This document shows positions 32,463 through 45,200 of a stretch of 64,000 nucleotides of DNA, piece by piece. A program made the translations under genes and the position numbers. The stretch covers positions 62,001-126,000 of the forward strand of contig JAGGNK010006526.1 of the NCBI GenBank assembly GCA_017590115.1, written 5' to 3'. The notes under the pieces were generated by a model. It saw only the letters and a list, made by a program, of their open reading frames with translations, was not told the DNA's origin and ran no database searches. Positions within the stretch are counted from its first letter, which is position 1; the number at the start of each line of letters is the position of its first letter. Source of the stretch: Montifringilla adamsi. Lineage: Eukaryota > Chordata > Aves > Passeriformes > Passeridae.

Positions 32463-34339
32463 TCTTTGCCCCTGGCCAGCAGATATTTTTTTTTTTTAAA
32501 TCTGGAATTCCATTTAAGTGCATGTTCAGTCTTCATTACAGATAATTATTTACCGCTGGGAAGAGGTATAAAAATAAAATAAAGCTCTACAGGTTTCAGG
32601 CTGTCACAGAGATTGTGATATCCTTATCTTCAGATCCGTGTTTAGTTTTCCCTGGAAGAGAAGCAGTTATTCACAGCCAAACACGAGCGACCCCAGCCTT
32701 GTCAGGCTGATCTGCAGGTTCATGACTTCCCTACCCACCTTGGCTCGTTGTGTAAGTGCCTTTCTGTTGGAATGAGGCTGTTATTGCTTTATATCCCCAT
32801 GATTCTCCTATCCCCATGACTGACAGTCACAAAGAACATCGTTAAATAACATGCTCACAGCTAGACTGGTCCACAGACAGAATAAAGAAATTTAACAGAT
32901 CTGGCTTTGTGTACTAAGCTTTTTTCACCCCCACAAAGCGCACACGAAGCATCAAATAACTTCTTGTCTGGTGGTAAATACCCATAATACCTTGAACTTT
33001 ATGAATAACAAATTATTAGCCTTCCTGCTACATCTTCCTTTTGATTTCCAGTTCCTGCAGTTTTTGGAAAACAAAGCACATGATGGCACTGCCATCCATG
33101 CACAATTCTAAGAAATTCGTCTGTTCAGAGGGGCTCTGTATCGATTTCTAATTCCAACAGCATTTGGTAATGAGATTTTGTGTAGTTATTTAAAATAAGT
33201 GTGTCTCTTCTGGGAGCGAAAAATTGCTGAATGAATTAGGCATAAAACCAAAGGGAAGCAGATAAAGTCACCCAGGAATAAGCTCTGATTTTACACTCCA
33301 AATTCAATTTGGTCACCATATAAATATTTTTAATTTTTTTTTTGGTCTCAGTGCTACCATGAGAGGTCAGGGTTTGCACACACTCTGCCAAATCCTACCT
33401 GTCAAGCTGGAGTTTCTGCTGCTTTAAAATAATGCTGTTCTTCATGCAAGATGAGTCCCTGCTTCCTAAAACTTATCTGATGATCTCATTCATTATGTAT
33501 GCAGAGCTTTCCCTATACAAAAGTAAGCTGCAAAGTTAAATTCAGCCTGGTATAAATGCAGGATATGTTGGCTAAGTTTGAATTCACACCAGCAGAATGT
33601 GCATTTCACTGAAGAATATGGTGCTTCTTTATGGAAAAGTACAATATTTTTTTTTCCTGAGTGCTATGTGCTGTAATACTTTTGACAGGAAGATTATTGC
33701 AATTTGTGTAATTTTTCTCTTGCGCATGCTAGAGTCATAACTGAAGAATCTTCCTGTCAGACCTTCCCTGCCAAATAGGAAATGGGTAATACAATTTTCC
33801 AATCACTTTGTAGCATTTAAATAATGTGCCAATTTGTAGAGCTCATTATACACAGATTTTAATAATCAAAACATTGGTATAATGGACCTGCAGATAAAAT
33901 CAAATGAGGAAATGCCGTTGCTGTGCTTTAGGAAGCAGAAATAAATATTGGTTACTGTCCAGCTGCCTAAAGAAACAGCACTGTAGGAACAAGAAATCAT
34001 AGAAACAAAGCACTTTTAAAACCTGTTTTGCATTGTTAATTACCATAGTTTAATACTTTAAACAATAAAAAAAGTTTGCATCACTCGATGATGCAACAAT
34101 TAACCTATTTGCAGAATCCATAGGGTCCCTGCTCACTAAACACATTTGGCAGCTTAGCAGATGCCACAGATGACTGCAGCATCCACCACTTGAACTCTGA
34201 CTGTGACTTATCCCTCTGCAGTCAGTCTGTAAATCCAAATTGCACATTCCTGGGTGCTGGACGCTGCCCGACCCCGACGGGTCTGAGGAGGAAAAAAAAA
34301 AAAACCAAAACCACCTTCAGTGAGCAGCTGCACGCCAAA
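32457..34339 (-). other. MARCHF3: MARCHF3 3' UTR (estimated)
   Basis: Runs downstream of the MARCHF3 stop codon on the minus strand. The first AATAAA on that strand is at 32457-32462, which would give a 3' UTR of about 1.9 kb. Nearer ATTAAA variants (for example TTTAAT near 34049 on the plus strand) could be used instead. The end is therefore uncertain. Confidence 0.45.
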
Positions 34340-34498
34340 TCACACGATTGTCTCCTTGGAGCTCCTTTTGAGGGGCTGCAGGCCCAGCAGGGACTGCTGG
34401 GTGCAGGGGACGTTGGCAGATTTCGGGATGAGGAGCATCACCCGCTGATTGTTCCGACGCCACTCGTGGTACAGCCGGCAGTGGTACCTGAAGGACAC
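34340..34498 (-). CDS. MARCHF3: MARCHF3 last coding exon: cytosolic tail
   Basis: Residues 204-255, [20 protein letters not shown] and onward to KRSSKETIV, stop TGA at 34342-34340. The C-terminal ETIV resembles a PDZ-binding motif (human ends ETVV). The acceptor on the minus strand is CTGTCCCCAG|GTG. It is 159 nt, phase 0. Confidence 0.96.
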   Translation of the reverse strand: MSFRYHCRLYHEWRRNNQRVMLLIPKSANVPCTQQSLLGLQPLKRSSKETIV

Positions 34499-36227
34499 CT
34501 GGGGACAGAAGGGACAGAGCTTCCTTCACTCACTGCCACCCTGCAAGGGCTCAGCTGGGGCTCCAGATGCCTCCCAGTGTGACAAAAATGGGGGAGAACT
34601 GGTGAAAAGAGAGACCCACTATGGTTGTGTTTGAGGGTCCCAGGATGAGGGAAGAGAGGGGAATCTTGACTCCATGTTTCAGAAGGCTGATTCATTATAT
34701 TATGATATTCTATCAAAATGCTACACTAAAACTCTACTAAAAAGAACAGAGAGAAAGGATCCATCAGAAGGCTAGAAAGGACAGGAATGGAATGGTAACA
34801 AAAGCTCGTGACTCTCAGACTCTGACACATCTTTGATTTGTTATTAAATAGAAACAACTCACGTGGACCAAAGGTGCACCTGTTGGTAAACAATGTCCAG
34901 ACCACATTCCACAGCCATCAGACAGTTAATTGTTTACATTTCTTTTCTGAGGCTTCTCAGCTAGAATAGGAGAAAAATCCCAGCAAAAAGGATTTTTCAG
35001 AAAATATCATGGAGACAACCCACCATGCCCCGAGGTGCCGCAGCAGAGGAGAAAAGCAGCCTGTGACTACTTTACCTCCCATTGCCCTTTTTTTACAGCC
35101 TGAAAAATCAGACATCCTGCCTCTGCCTTTCTCAAGAGCTGCTGGCACACATGGAATGAGAATTTGGGATATCATCTCTTGTTTCACGTTGCTAAATTGA
35201 CAAAGAGTGTAATTGTTTGCAGGCAGATGAACACAGGTGTGTTCTACCTTGTAATATTTTACTGCTGAATGCATCAAAGTTGGGCTTGCAACAGAGTCAA
35301 TGAGATGACAACGTGTGTGTCTCAATTGAGATCGTGTCTGGAAATTATTTTTTGTTGTTGTCAGGTAATTCCAACCTTTTTGTGGAAGAGAAATGTGTGA
35401 TGGCTGTGGAGATGCAAGATAGCCCGGCCTCAGGTTTTTAAAAAATAGTTCACAACTTGTTTTAGTGGCAGACAAGCATTGTGAGAGTTGCAGCTGTGTA
35501 AGAGGATGTGAATATGCAGTTTAAAAAAACCAAAAAAACAAAGAAACAAAAACTAAGAAAAAACTGTAAATTTTGAGAGAAATCTGCCAAGTGATGATGG
35601 TTTTCTTCTTGAGCTGCAGGCAGGAGTTGACCCATGCACCATATCCTTAATTACTGCAAAAATACTAAAAAACTAAAGAAATTTACCTTTCAATAATGTC
35701 CCAAAATGGCTAAAAATCCTTTTTTTTTTTTTTTTAATTAGATCTTTTTGCAGCTGCCTTGAGAGAAACCTATAAGGCTTTGGTTTACTAAGCAGTTTTT
35801 GGCAAAGACAGCTCTTCCAATTGATACCCCCAACTTTCAGCCTCCTCTCTTCCCCCTGAAGGAAAGCACCCTGCATCTTCTGTTTCTGTGGAGCAGGGTG
35901 TATGAGGGAATGTGAGAAATCTCTTCTCAAAAGACACTGCAGGAGCAGCAGAAGTCACTTGGAGTAGTGAGGAGGGTGAAAACTCCCCAACATCTGCAAA
36001 GGTGGATGCCCTGTAAAATGCAGTGGCAGCTTCAGTAGAGTGAGCTGGAGTTCAGGTTGGGTTTTCAAGCAGCACAAGATGAGGTTTTTGAGCAATATCT
36101 GCATTGTTAAACTAGGTATGTGTGTTATACAAGAGAGAGCAAAGTGTGGCCCTGAATTCTTAGTTTAAGCAACAATCCCCTTTTTGTGTCTGGAGCTTTC
36201 TTCTTGGGAGGACCAGGTGCCTTTTTT

Positions 36228-36268
<41 letters not shown>

Positions 36269-39200
36269 AAAATACAGAGTAAAAAGCAACAGTGTTTTAT
36301 GGAGAAATTGTCTGTTTTAGAGGGAGGGATAAAACAGCTTCTGGGATGCCAAAAATAGCATCCCTGCTGTTCACTGCTCACTGGGACAACTGCGGTGTGT
36401 AAATAATCTGTATGCCAGCTTCTGCCTCCGGAGAAGGAAGGCTGATTTACTGGAAGTAAAACAAAGTTGTAGCTCTCTTCATTTCCCCAGGGCCTAAAGG
36501 AATATTGTATCACCTTGCGTGTCATTTACCCCGCAGCACTGAACCTATTCCCTGCACAGCCACGGCTGTGCCACAGGATTCTCCCACTCCTGAAAGTGAC
36601 AAGGCACATGCTGCTGAAGAATTCTGTGGAATTAACACTTCTGTGTGTGGGGGACCATTCCTTCCTGCACTACAAGGGGAGCCTGGAGCCCTCCCCGAGG
36701 CCAACCCAGGCTGGGGCTTTCCTACATCACCGGAGGGAAGGTTATTTTGCCTCCCAGCCTCAATCATTTGATGATTCACTCCCCTAAAAGCCTTCCTGCC
36801 TTGCCCTTCTCAAGAGAGCACAGTGCTCCCTTAGCCCATCCATCTCCTACTGCCCCAAATAACAATTTAAAACGGAATTAGAGCTGTCCACAACTGAGAG
36901 AGCATCAGAAATACTGAATTTTGATTAAATCAAGCAAGGTATGCATTTACATCAGGCTCAGTACCACTAGCATGTTCTCCAAGAGAAAATAGCACATTTC
37001 TCCGTGTGCTTTAGGAGGGGTAAAATTTACAAAGTGAACATAAGGGATTTTTGCCTCTTAACTCTGCAAATGCAACACCCAGGGATAGGGACCAAAGTCG
37101 GGATGCTGCAGCAGTCTTAATAAGCAAGATTGTGTCCTAGCTAATTAAATCCACCTGAAAAAAGGCCTTTTACCACTTCTAACAATTTGATGGCTCTGAA
37201 TTAAGTGTGCTAGGTAAATTGTTCAGCATTTTGGTATCTAAGACAGCCGTACACAAAGGAAATTTGAAAAATATTTGCTTGCATACCTGCCAGGCACATC
37301 TACACCCAGCACTGCAGGAAAAACAAGTGGAGTACATGGCCTGTCTCAGGAGAGTGCTGCTGCCTCACAGAAAAGCAGAAAACAACAAAAAAGATGAACT
37401 GCACAAGGCTGAGGCAAAACACTGAGCTTTCCCTCCTGTGGAGCACTGCCTGCACTCCTCCATGGGTGAGACAGGGTTCACAAATGTGCAAATGAGATTT
37501 CCCTTTCACAGCTTTCTGGGAGGTACTCATGAGGAAGTGTAGGGTTTCTGTGTTCCCCTCACACCCCCTTTTAATCAGGGCTCAGCACGGGGGGGTTTCT
37601 TGCTCCACCAATGCAGCTTTTTAGAAGTGCCACCTCCTCAGCAGCTTACACAGGCCCAAATGTGCTGGAAGGGGTCTGGGTGCTGGGAAGGATGAAAGTT
37701 TGACAAGAAAGTCTCACAGATATGGATGCTTGGCAGAAAAATTTTTGAATGTAGAATCTGAAGAAGGAATAGAGATGGAAGCAAGTTCTGATATAGAAGA
37801 AAAGAACTGCTGAGCCAGTCTTACTAGATAACCAAGGAGACAAAGAGCATGTTAGTTAGAAGGGGTTTTTATGACTTAGAGCAAAGGATAAACCCACCTC
37901 AAACAAGAAGATGTTTTTACCAAGCAGAAAAATAGCACAGGCAAACAAGTCAGCAGATGTTGCAAGTAGAAAAAGGGTCTCAGAATTTTCCACTGCATGC
38001 AAACTGAAAAACAACTTCTAGCTTAAACTGTAATGTACTAACTTTTACTAATTGGAGAACAGTAACATGAATACGGTAATTGTAGCAGTTATGATAGGCT
38101 ATAATTAAAAATCAAGGTATAGATTGGTTCTACTGTATTAAGATGCTTGGCAAAGAAGAGCATCTTAATACAGTATTAAGATTTGTATTGTACAGTATTT
38201 GTACAGTATTTGGAGACCCAAAATTACAGGGTCTCCAGGCCTGTCTGCAGCTGCAGCTGAGCGCTGTAGGCACAGGCTCTGTCACCCACGACCCTGGGCT
38301 GCTGTAACCTCTTGGATGTAATAACCTGCATTTGGAAGAGCTGCCTGGAGTCCCACATCTCTCATTTAGGCTCTTACATCTGGGCTAGAGTATGGCCATA
38401 GCCAGTGAGGGGCAGAGCTGTGTGCTGGCCCCGTGGGATGTGGCCATGCCAGGGCAGGTTGGGCTTTTCCTGCCCCAGCAGCACAGCCTGGCACCATCTG
38501 AGCATCCACCCCACTCTTCCCACTCCTCAAAAAGAGGTGTGAAGTGTCAAACACAGCATTGACCTGGGCTTCTCACTGAGCTGCTACACCATGGCCTGAT
38601 AAACACCCATTCTGGCAGCTGGCCCCTGTGTTCCTCCCATTTCTGCTGGGCCAGCTGCCTGTCAGCGCACTGGGGCCAGTAAATTATCTCTGCTCAACAA
38701 CCTGACACAGAGCAAGTGGCGCTCAGGATGGACTGGCATGAGAGTGACTCGTGCTGGGGTGCAGGATGCAATTTAACCTGCACTGGAAAAGCAGCTATGT
38801 CTTTACAGACCTGGGCACCTGTGTGTTCTGACTTCCCCCACATCCAACACTTTTGAATTGTAAAATTGGCAAGATGTTGCATTACAATGAAATCTGAGTG
38901 TTCTGTGGCAGCTGAGTTGTTCACCTAAATAGTTTTTGTGTGTGTGTGCTGTGCCTTCACCCTTTGTACATCACATTTGGTGAAACTCCCTCCTGTAGTG
39001 TGGATTCTCTGGGGTTTTTTGTTATGGCTGGAATTAAATGTGTAAGACAATATTTTTTTGTTTGGAGTCAGATATTAGTTTTATCTCTACTACAGTCCCA
39101 CAAACTGTGAGTTCTATAGTACTTCCCTCTAACAAACTAAAAATGGAGCTGTATCTCTCTCTTTGCAAGGTTTTTTTAAGGATCAACTGTCTAATTAAGA

Positions 39201-42200
39201 AATGACATTCAAATTATTTTTACTTTTAACTTAATAACTACTTGTGGCCCGCAACGTGGACTTTTTTATTGATTACACAATACTACCTAAACTCATGAAG
39301 AAGAAAGTGAAGAAGAAGGTGAAGAAGAAGGACTAGTCTCCACCCTAAAATCTCTATCTGGTTTTATATATATCACTATATTCTAAAGCCTTAAACTCTA
39401 ATTCCTACCATGTGATATTACGTCTATTCAAACGTCACACTCATAATCTTAGTTCTGTCATTCAATTTTGGAAGCCTTGGGACTTGAGAACCCTTACCCC
39501 AAAGCAAACTGTCCTTCTGGTGTCCCGGGGAGCTTGAATGGTGTGGAACCAAGAGGTTTCTTGCAGGTGCAGTTTGGGCTCACCAGCACGGGAGGCAAAC
39601 AGAAGCAAAGCTCCGTGCAATGATCCAGAGCACTCCGTGCCATCAATTTTCCCGTTCGCTCTTTCCCTTTCCCCCTGTGATTTAAACAAAAGCCCTGGCA
39701 CTTACCAGGGTCCAAAAGAGGTAAATAGTGAAGAGTGCCACAGTGAGTGCAATGAGGCCAACAGCTTCCAGCCTACTGCTAAAGTGCAGGTGGTCCACGG
39801 CTCCTCGCAGGCACAGCCAGCCGGAGACGGTCGCCAGCGGGGTGATGAACAAGAAGCACACCATGTCCCCAAAGAGAGTCCTCTTCTCGTGCTGGGGGCC
39901 CGGGTTCCTCAGCCACTGCAGGCACAACACAGCCAAGGCAGGAGTCAGCACAGAGAGGAGGTTTTGCCCTCAGCTTAAAGCACAAACCCACCCCTTCGAG
40001 GACCGGACGCGCAGGACGCGGCTTTCGGTGTCCCCCCGGGATGCCTCTCATGGATCTGTAGATTTTTCATGTATAGCTCTACACATTATTATTATTATCA
40101 GCATCATCATCATTATTTACATTTACATTTAATGTATAGCTCTGTAGTTCCTAGCGCTTTTCTATAGCTCCTCCAGAACCTTACGCTAATATTTACACTA
40201 AAAACTTTGAAAGCAAATCAAGTCACATCAAATGTGATGCCTTGCCCTCCTGAAACACCCTTGGAACCCCAAGAATCAGAGTTCCTGCGTTCTGTGAAAT
40301 TGGGTTTTTATGTTAATTTTAAATACACGGGAAGAAATCAGTCTGAATTTTTTTAAATGTATCTCCCTGTCACCCCGTGTAAAAGAATCAAACCTTTTGG
40401 TACAATTACACTTCTGGCAGTCTTTCCAAATACAGTAATGTGGCTGCCATCAGGAATGTTTTCAGTTTATAATGATCAAGCCTGAGCCTTTCAGTGGCAG
40501 GAGTTTTTAGCTAAAAGATTATTTTCAGGATAGGTATGTATGTGACAATTGTATTAATCATGATACCTTTCAATTTGTGCATAGATTAATTAATAAGGCC
40601 ATTAAAGGAGTGGTTTTGGTTGAAAAGAAAGGGGGAAATGTTGGGGACACAAGACAAATGACGAGCTTTGGACCTGGTTAACATAAGAGATTTGATAACA
40701 TCATGCCTTGGCTAAAGCAAATGGAACTTTGAGGATTGCAAGAAGATTCAATCAGACAGGTTTAGCAGAAAAAGAAAATTACACCAGACCTCTGCAAGCA
40801 AGAGAGATGTTTAAAATGCATCTGCAAGCAACAGAGATGTTTAAAATGCATAAGTTTGTTTATGTGATCCCTAACCCAATCATTGTAGTACACATTGCTA
40901 GTCTCCCTGAAATAGAATATAAGTGTTTGGATTCTGATCACCGAATCAGTCTTCCCCATCTCTCTTCATCCCCGACACTTTTCCTGCCCTCTCTCACATT
41001 TCAGAATAAGAAGCCAACCCTTTCTAACAGGCTCTTGGAATTCTGTTTAACCTCACTCTCAAGAAGAGAACTTCTAACCAGGATCCTTGTTTTTCACCAC
41101 AAAATATAGAGCAAACAACCCCCTGGACCAACTCCAAGGGATGGACCCCGGGGCAACAAGTCTCTTATTGCATATACCTGCTAAATATACTAATTAATTA
41201 ACCTTATTAAAATTGTAGAAATCCTGTATTACTCACTTGCAAACCTACACTTTGTGCACCTGAAAGCTTTCATTAAAGAACTGCTTTTTACCTTACCACT
41301 GTTAATATTTTTTTCTTTTGTTTTTAGGCAGCATTAGAGACCTGAATTTCTCCCCCTTGCTTCCTGCTGGTGTCCACCTTTATCTGTACCCACCATCTAA
41401 TTTATTCAGCTGTGGTAAAGGCTGCCTTGAAAAGTGTTTTATGTAGTGCTTCCCCTAGCATTTGCCCACTGGCTCCTTTGAAGAACTCCCTTCTTAATGT
41501 GTAAACGTGCAGAAAATATTTTAACATTTTCCATGCTATTTTAGGAATTTTTTTGGGGTTTTTTTTTACATTCTGCTCATAACATTCACAAAGCCATTTT
41601 CAACTTGTTTTCAGATACCCCCACATTTAAGCAGAGTTCAATGCACACAAGGTTATTTTTATTAAAAGGGTATTAATCTTGAGAAACAGAGTGCCTGAAA
41701 GTCAGCTGCTGAAGCAAAGGTTAGGGTTAAACAGCTATCAAGCCCACACACCCACATTTCCATAAACAGGATTTGACATAGCAGAGGTGAAAGAAGTTCC
41801 TACAACAGTACATTGAGGTCTTTGGATTAAAAAAATAAAATAAAATAAACCAAGCCAAACCTCACCACACAAGTCAATATTTGAACAGGAAAACTACCCA
41901 GCCCTGTACCTTTTGCCAATGTGAGCTGCAGGGTTTGGTCAAACCTGTTCTGCAGCATCCTTTTGTGGGTTTTTGGGGCCAGCAGAACCAGATGAGGCTC
42001 ATGCATCCCTAAACACTTCGGTCCTCTTATTTCTGTGTGTTACACATTGGCAGTAGAAGTCCTGTCTCATGTACAACTGAGGAATTTAGAACAAAAAAAA
42101 TACATTTGTAAACCTTTTTTCTTTTTTTTTTTCTTTTTTCTTTTTTCTTTTTTTTTTCCAGGATGTATGTTTTTAACTTGCTTGAATACTTCTGAAACAC

Positions 42201-45200
42201 CAAGCAAGTGCAAAGCAATTGAAACCAGCTACACATTAATGTGAGCAAGAAGTTGTAAGGGAAGATGCCAATTAAAGAGGGAGGCTCAAAACTGGTTTTT
42301 TCCTCTCCTTAACCAGGAAAGACAGTAGCCAGCTGTGGTCAGTTTACCCCAAGAAGCAGCTAAGCCCCAACACAGCCATTTCCTCACCCCTCCACCCCAT
42401 CAGTATGAGGGGGAGAACAGAAATGGGCTGCAAGCAGAGTTTTCTTCAGCAGAGCTTGTGCAAAATAAGGGGACATGCATTTACATTTTAGCATCTTTTT
42501 ATTTTGCTGTAGCTTTAAAGAGAATGCTAAAAAGTGAGCAAAAGTCTCACACTACTTTCCTTGGAGCTTTCTATCCATTTACTTAAAAACATTCCTGAGG
42601 GTTTGTGCACAACAGCTCCAGGTTGTACCTGGATGCTTCTGAAAAGCAACCTTCCCCTTTTTTTCCATTTCCAGGAGTCCCTGAATGTGAAACCACGAAA
42701 AAAACGAGAGGAGCTGAAAGCACCTGATAGCAGTGATTGCGCTTTTAAAGGTTTTAAAGGCTGCAAAAATAAAAAAAAAGATGTTTTGGGAAAAAGCACT
42801 TGTTTGAAAGGTGACCTGGAAGAGAAACACCAGGCATTTTTACACTTCTCCTTGACCTCAACAGGAATTGCAGGTGTCCACCACTTTCCCAGGACAGACT
42901 TAAAAATTTTGGCACCCGTGCCACCCAGGTAGTGCAAGAAATAGTTCCCAGTTCAGAGCAAGGAGGAAAGAACATCAGGAATGCAGGGGAGGGAGCACAC
43001 ACGTCAAGGCACGTGCTGCTATCCCCACCCTGTGACTGTCCCTACACACAGTGCAGTGCACCTGAATTAAGGCAGCATTTTTCACTGTGCCATGAAACCT
43101 GATTGAAAGTTTGAGCAGATTGAAAGTGGTGTGGAGCTGGTGGCTCCCTGCTCCTGATGCCCTGTGGCACACCAACAAAGAGTCAAACCCAAGCAATTCA
43201 AATATTGGATGAGGCTCTGACAGGCAAGAGTAGTATTAAATAATAAATAAAGCCATCACAATTCTACAGTCTAACCTCGAAAAGCCGGAAGGATTTCATT
43301 ATAGCTCTGAAGTATAAGTCAAAAGCAAAGATTAAGCAATTTCAGTGGTTGTACAGATTTCAGTCACAGCACTTATTTTTCTCCTGAAGCAGAGCACACC
43401 TGCTTCCAAATCTGCTTCTGTTCCTAGGTTTCAGCCATTTGTTTTGGGAGTGGAATGGGCACTGTCAAGTTACTTTATGGCTAGAAAGCTAAGTCAGCAG
43501 ATCCTTTTGTGCAACTCATACCCACACAGGGACCCTAACAAAGCCCTGAGCTGATTAATTACTGTGGCAGTATGGTATGGACTACCCTGCTGGCCAAGAG
43601 CGAGATGTAAGGCCAGATGAAGCTGTCAGATCTGCACTGTGGCACCCTGAAATCTGTCCTGTTAAAATCTGTCAGTGTGCCCAATTATTTCTGCAATATA
43701 TCCAGATTCTCAGAGTGGTAATTTCCATTTAGGAGAGCAGGGGAAGGAAGAAAACAAGGAGGTATAAAAAGGGTCATGTTTGATGTAAAATGCTGGCCTG
43801 CCTGACTATTTGTGAAGAGAAATCTTGAACTTATCAGTGTTCCCTGTGCCTGATCCACAGGCAACTGGAGCTGAAGTAACAAGACAAGAAATAACTTCAG
43901 CAATGGCAGCAAAAACTATATTTCAAGAATTTTAAGCGCCTGATGCAAAACCCACTCTTGGCTCGTGACTGAGACAAGCCAAGAAACCCTTTGAGACTCC
44001 AGCACCTCAGACATGAGGGGTTAACATTTATCTCAACAAAGTCACTCTCTAAATCTTGAGGAAAGCCAGAAGGGAGAAGTGAAAGGGGCCATCAGTGAAG
44101 TAAAAGTGCTACTTAAGCCAAGGGACAAGGTTGGGTTAAGAACAGATGGATAGCTGTTGTCCCCAAATAAATTTAGGATAAGAATCAGGAAAAAAAATCC
44201 CCATCCTTCAGAAGACCCAGCTCTGGAGGAGCCTCCCAGGAACAGCAGCTTAGGCTAAAACCCTTAAAAGCTGAGAGTTCTGAGAAGGAACTTGCTTACA
44301 AACTGAAAGAGATTTTTGATTTACTGCATTCAGCTTGACAAAACACTGTGAACTCCTCCACCCCACACACAGAAAGATTTGCTGCAGTCACTTCAACAAG
44401 CAGAGTTGAAATTGGAGGAGGAAATCATTGGAGCAAGCAGCAGCCAAGGACCAGAACCCCTGGAGAGGCTCAGACTCCCTGAATTTATCTATCCTAACCC
44501 AAAACGAGCTGCCAGCAGAGCGCTGCTGTAAAACACCTCCACAGATTCCGGGCTGCCCCACCACTGCCAAAGGCCAAATCCTGGAAGTACTCATCTCTGC
44601 AGGTCTAACTTCAATTAGATGACTCACAAAGGCAAAAGCAAAGTGTGTGCACAGTGTTTTTCCTGACCAGCTCCTAAGGCTGCCATCTGTTTCTGCTGGA
44701 GAGCCCCGTCTGGTTCAGTTCATTTTCCTTGGAGAAGTGATTTTAAACATTGCTGGAGCCACACCACCGAGCTGGGCGTAGAGGAAGGAATTATCTCCCC
44801 TAAATGCATTGTCCTTTGAGCAAAAAAATGGCTCATTGCACATCAGAACTTATCGGTTCATTTTGTCATTTTCACGCTGATGGCTCAGCAGTGAGTCCTG
44901 GTGGAAGCAGGCTGTACACAAGCTGAAGTGATGGAAATTACTGTGTTTTCTGTTTTCTGCCACCAATGGGAGCATTTTGCCTTGGGCTTTAAGTACAGAA
45001 AGGCTGATATTCCCTCTTTTTTTTTTTTTTTTTTCAAATAATAGCTTTCTGGAATGAAGAACTTTTTTAAAATCAGGAGGACCATTTATTGGTCCTCCTC
45101 CTCCTCCCATTTATTGTCCATCTCCAAATACTGCATCTGAGCATTTTTTTTTCTGATGATATTTTTACTTGAAATATCCATTTTAACATTTTTCAGTGCA

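Larger units (their letters stand above)
34499..39705 (-). other. MARCHF3: MARCHF3 intron between the membrane exon and the tail exon
   Basis: 5.2 kb. It holds a solo LTR (34620-35017), a (GT)19 microsatellite (36229-36266), a perfect hairpin (38131-38175) and a GAA-rich tract within a probable LTR-derived segment (39238-39490). The open frame at 34957-35475 on the minus strand runs into the LTR and resembles no protein I know. Confidence 0.85.

Noticed and set aside
34957..35475. 172-codon open frame on the minus strand
   Set aside because: It runs across the end of a solo LTR into intron sequence, has no domain or motif I know, and shows no exon-like borders.
39296..39333. GAAGAAG-rich stretch as a coding Lys/Glu segment
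   Set aside because: It is a short purine repeat in a probable LTR fragment, with no exon context.
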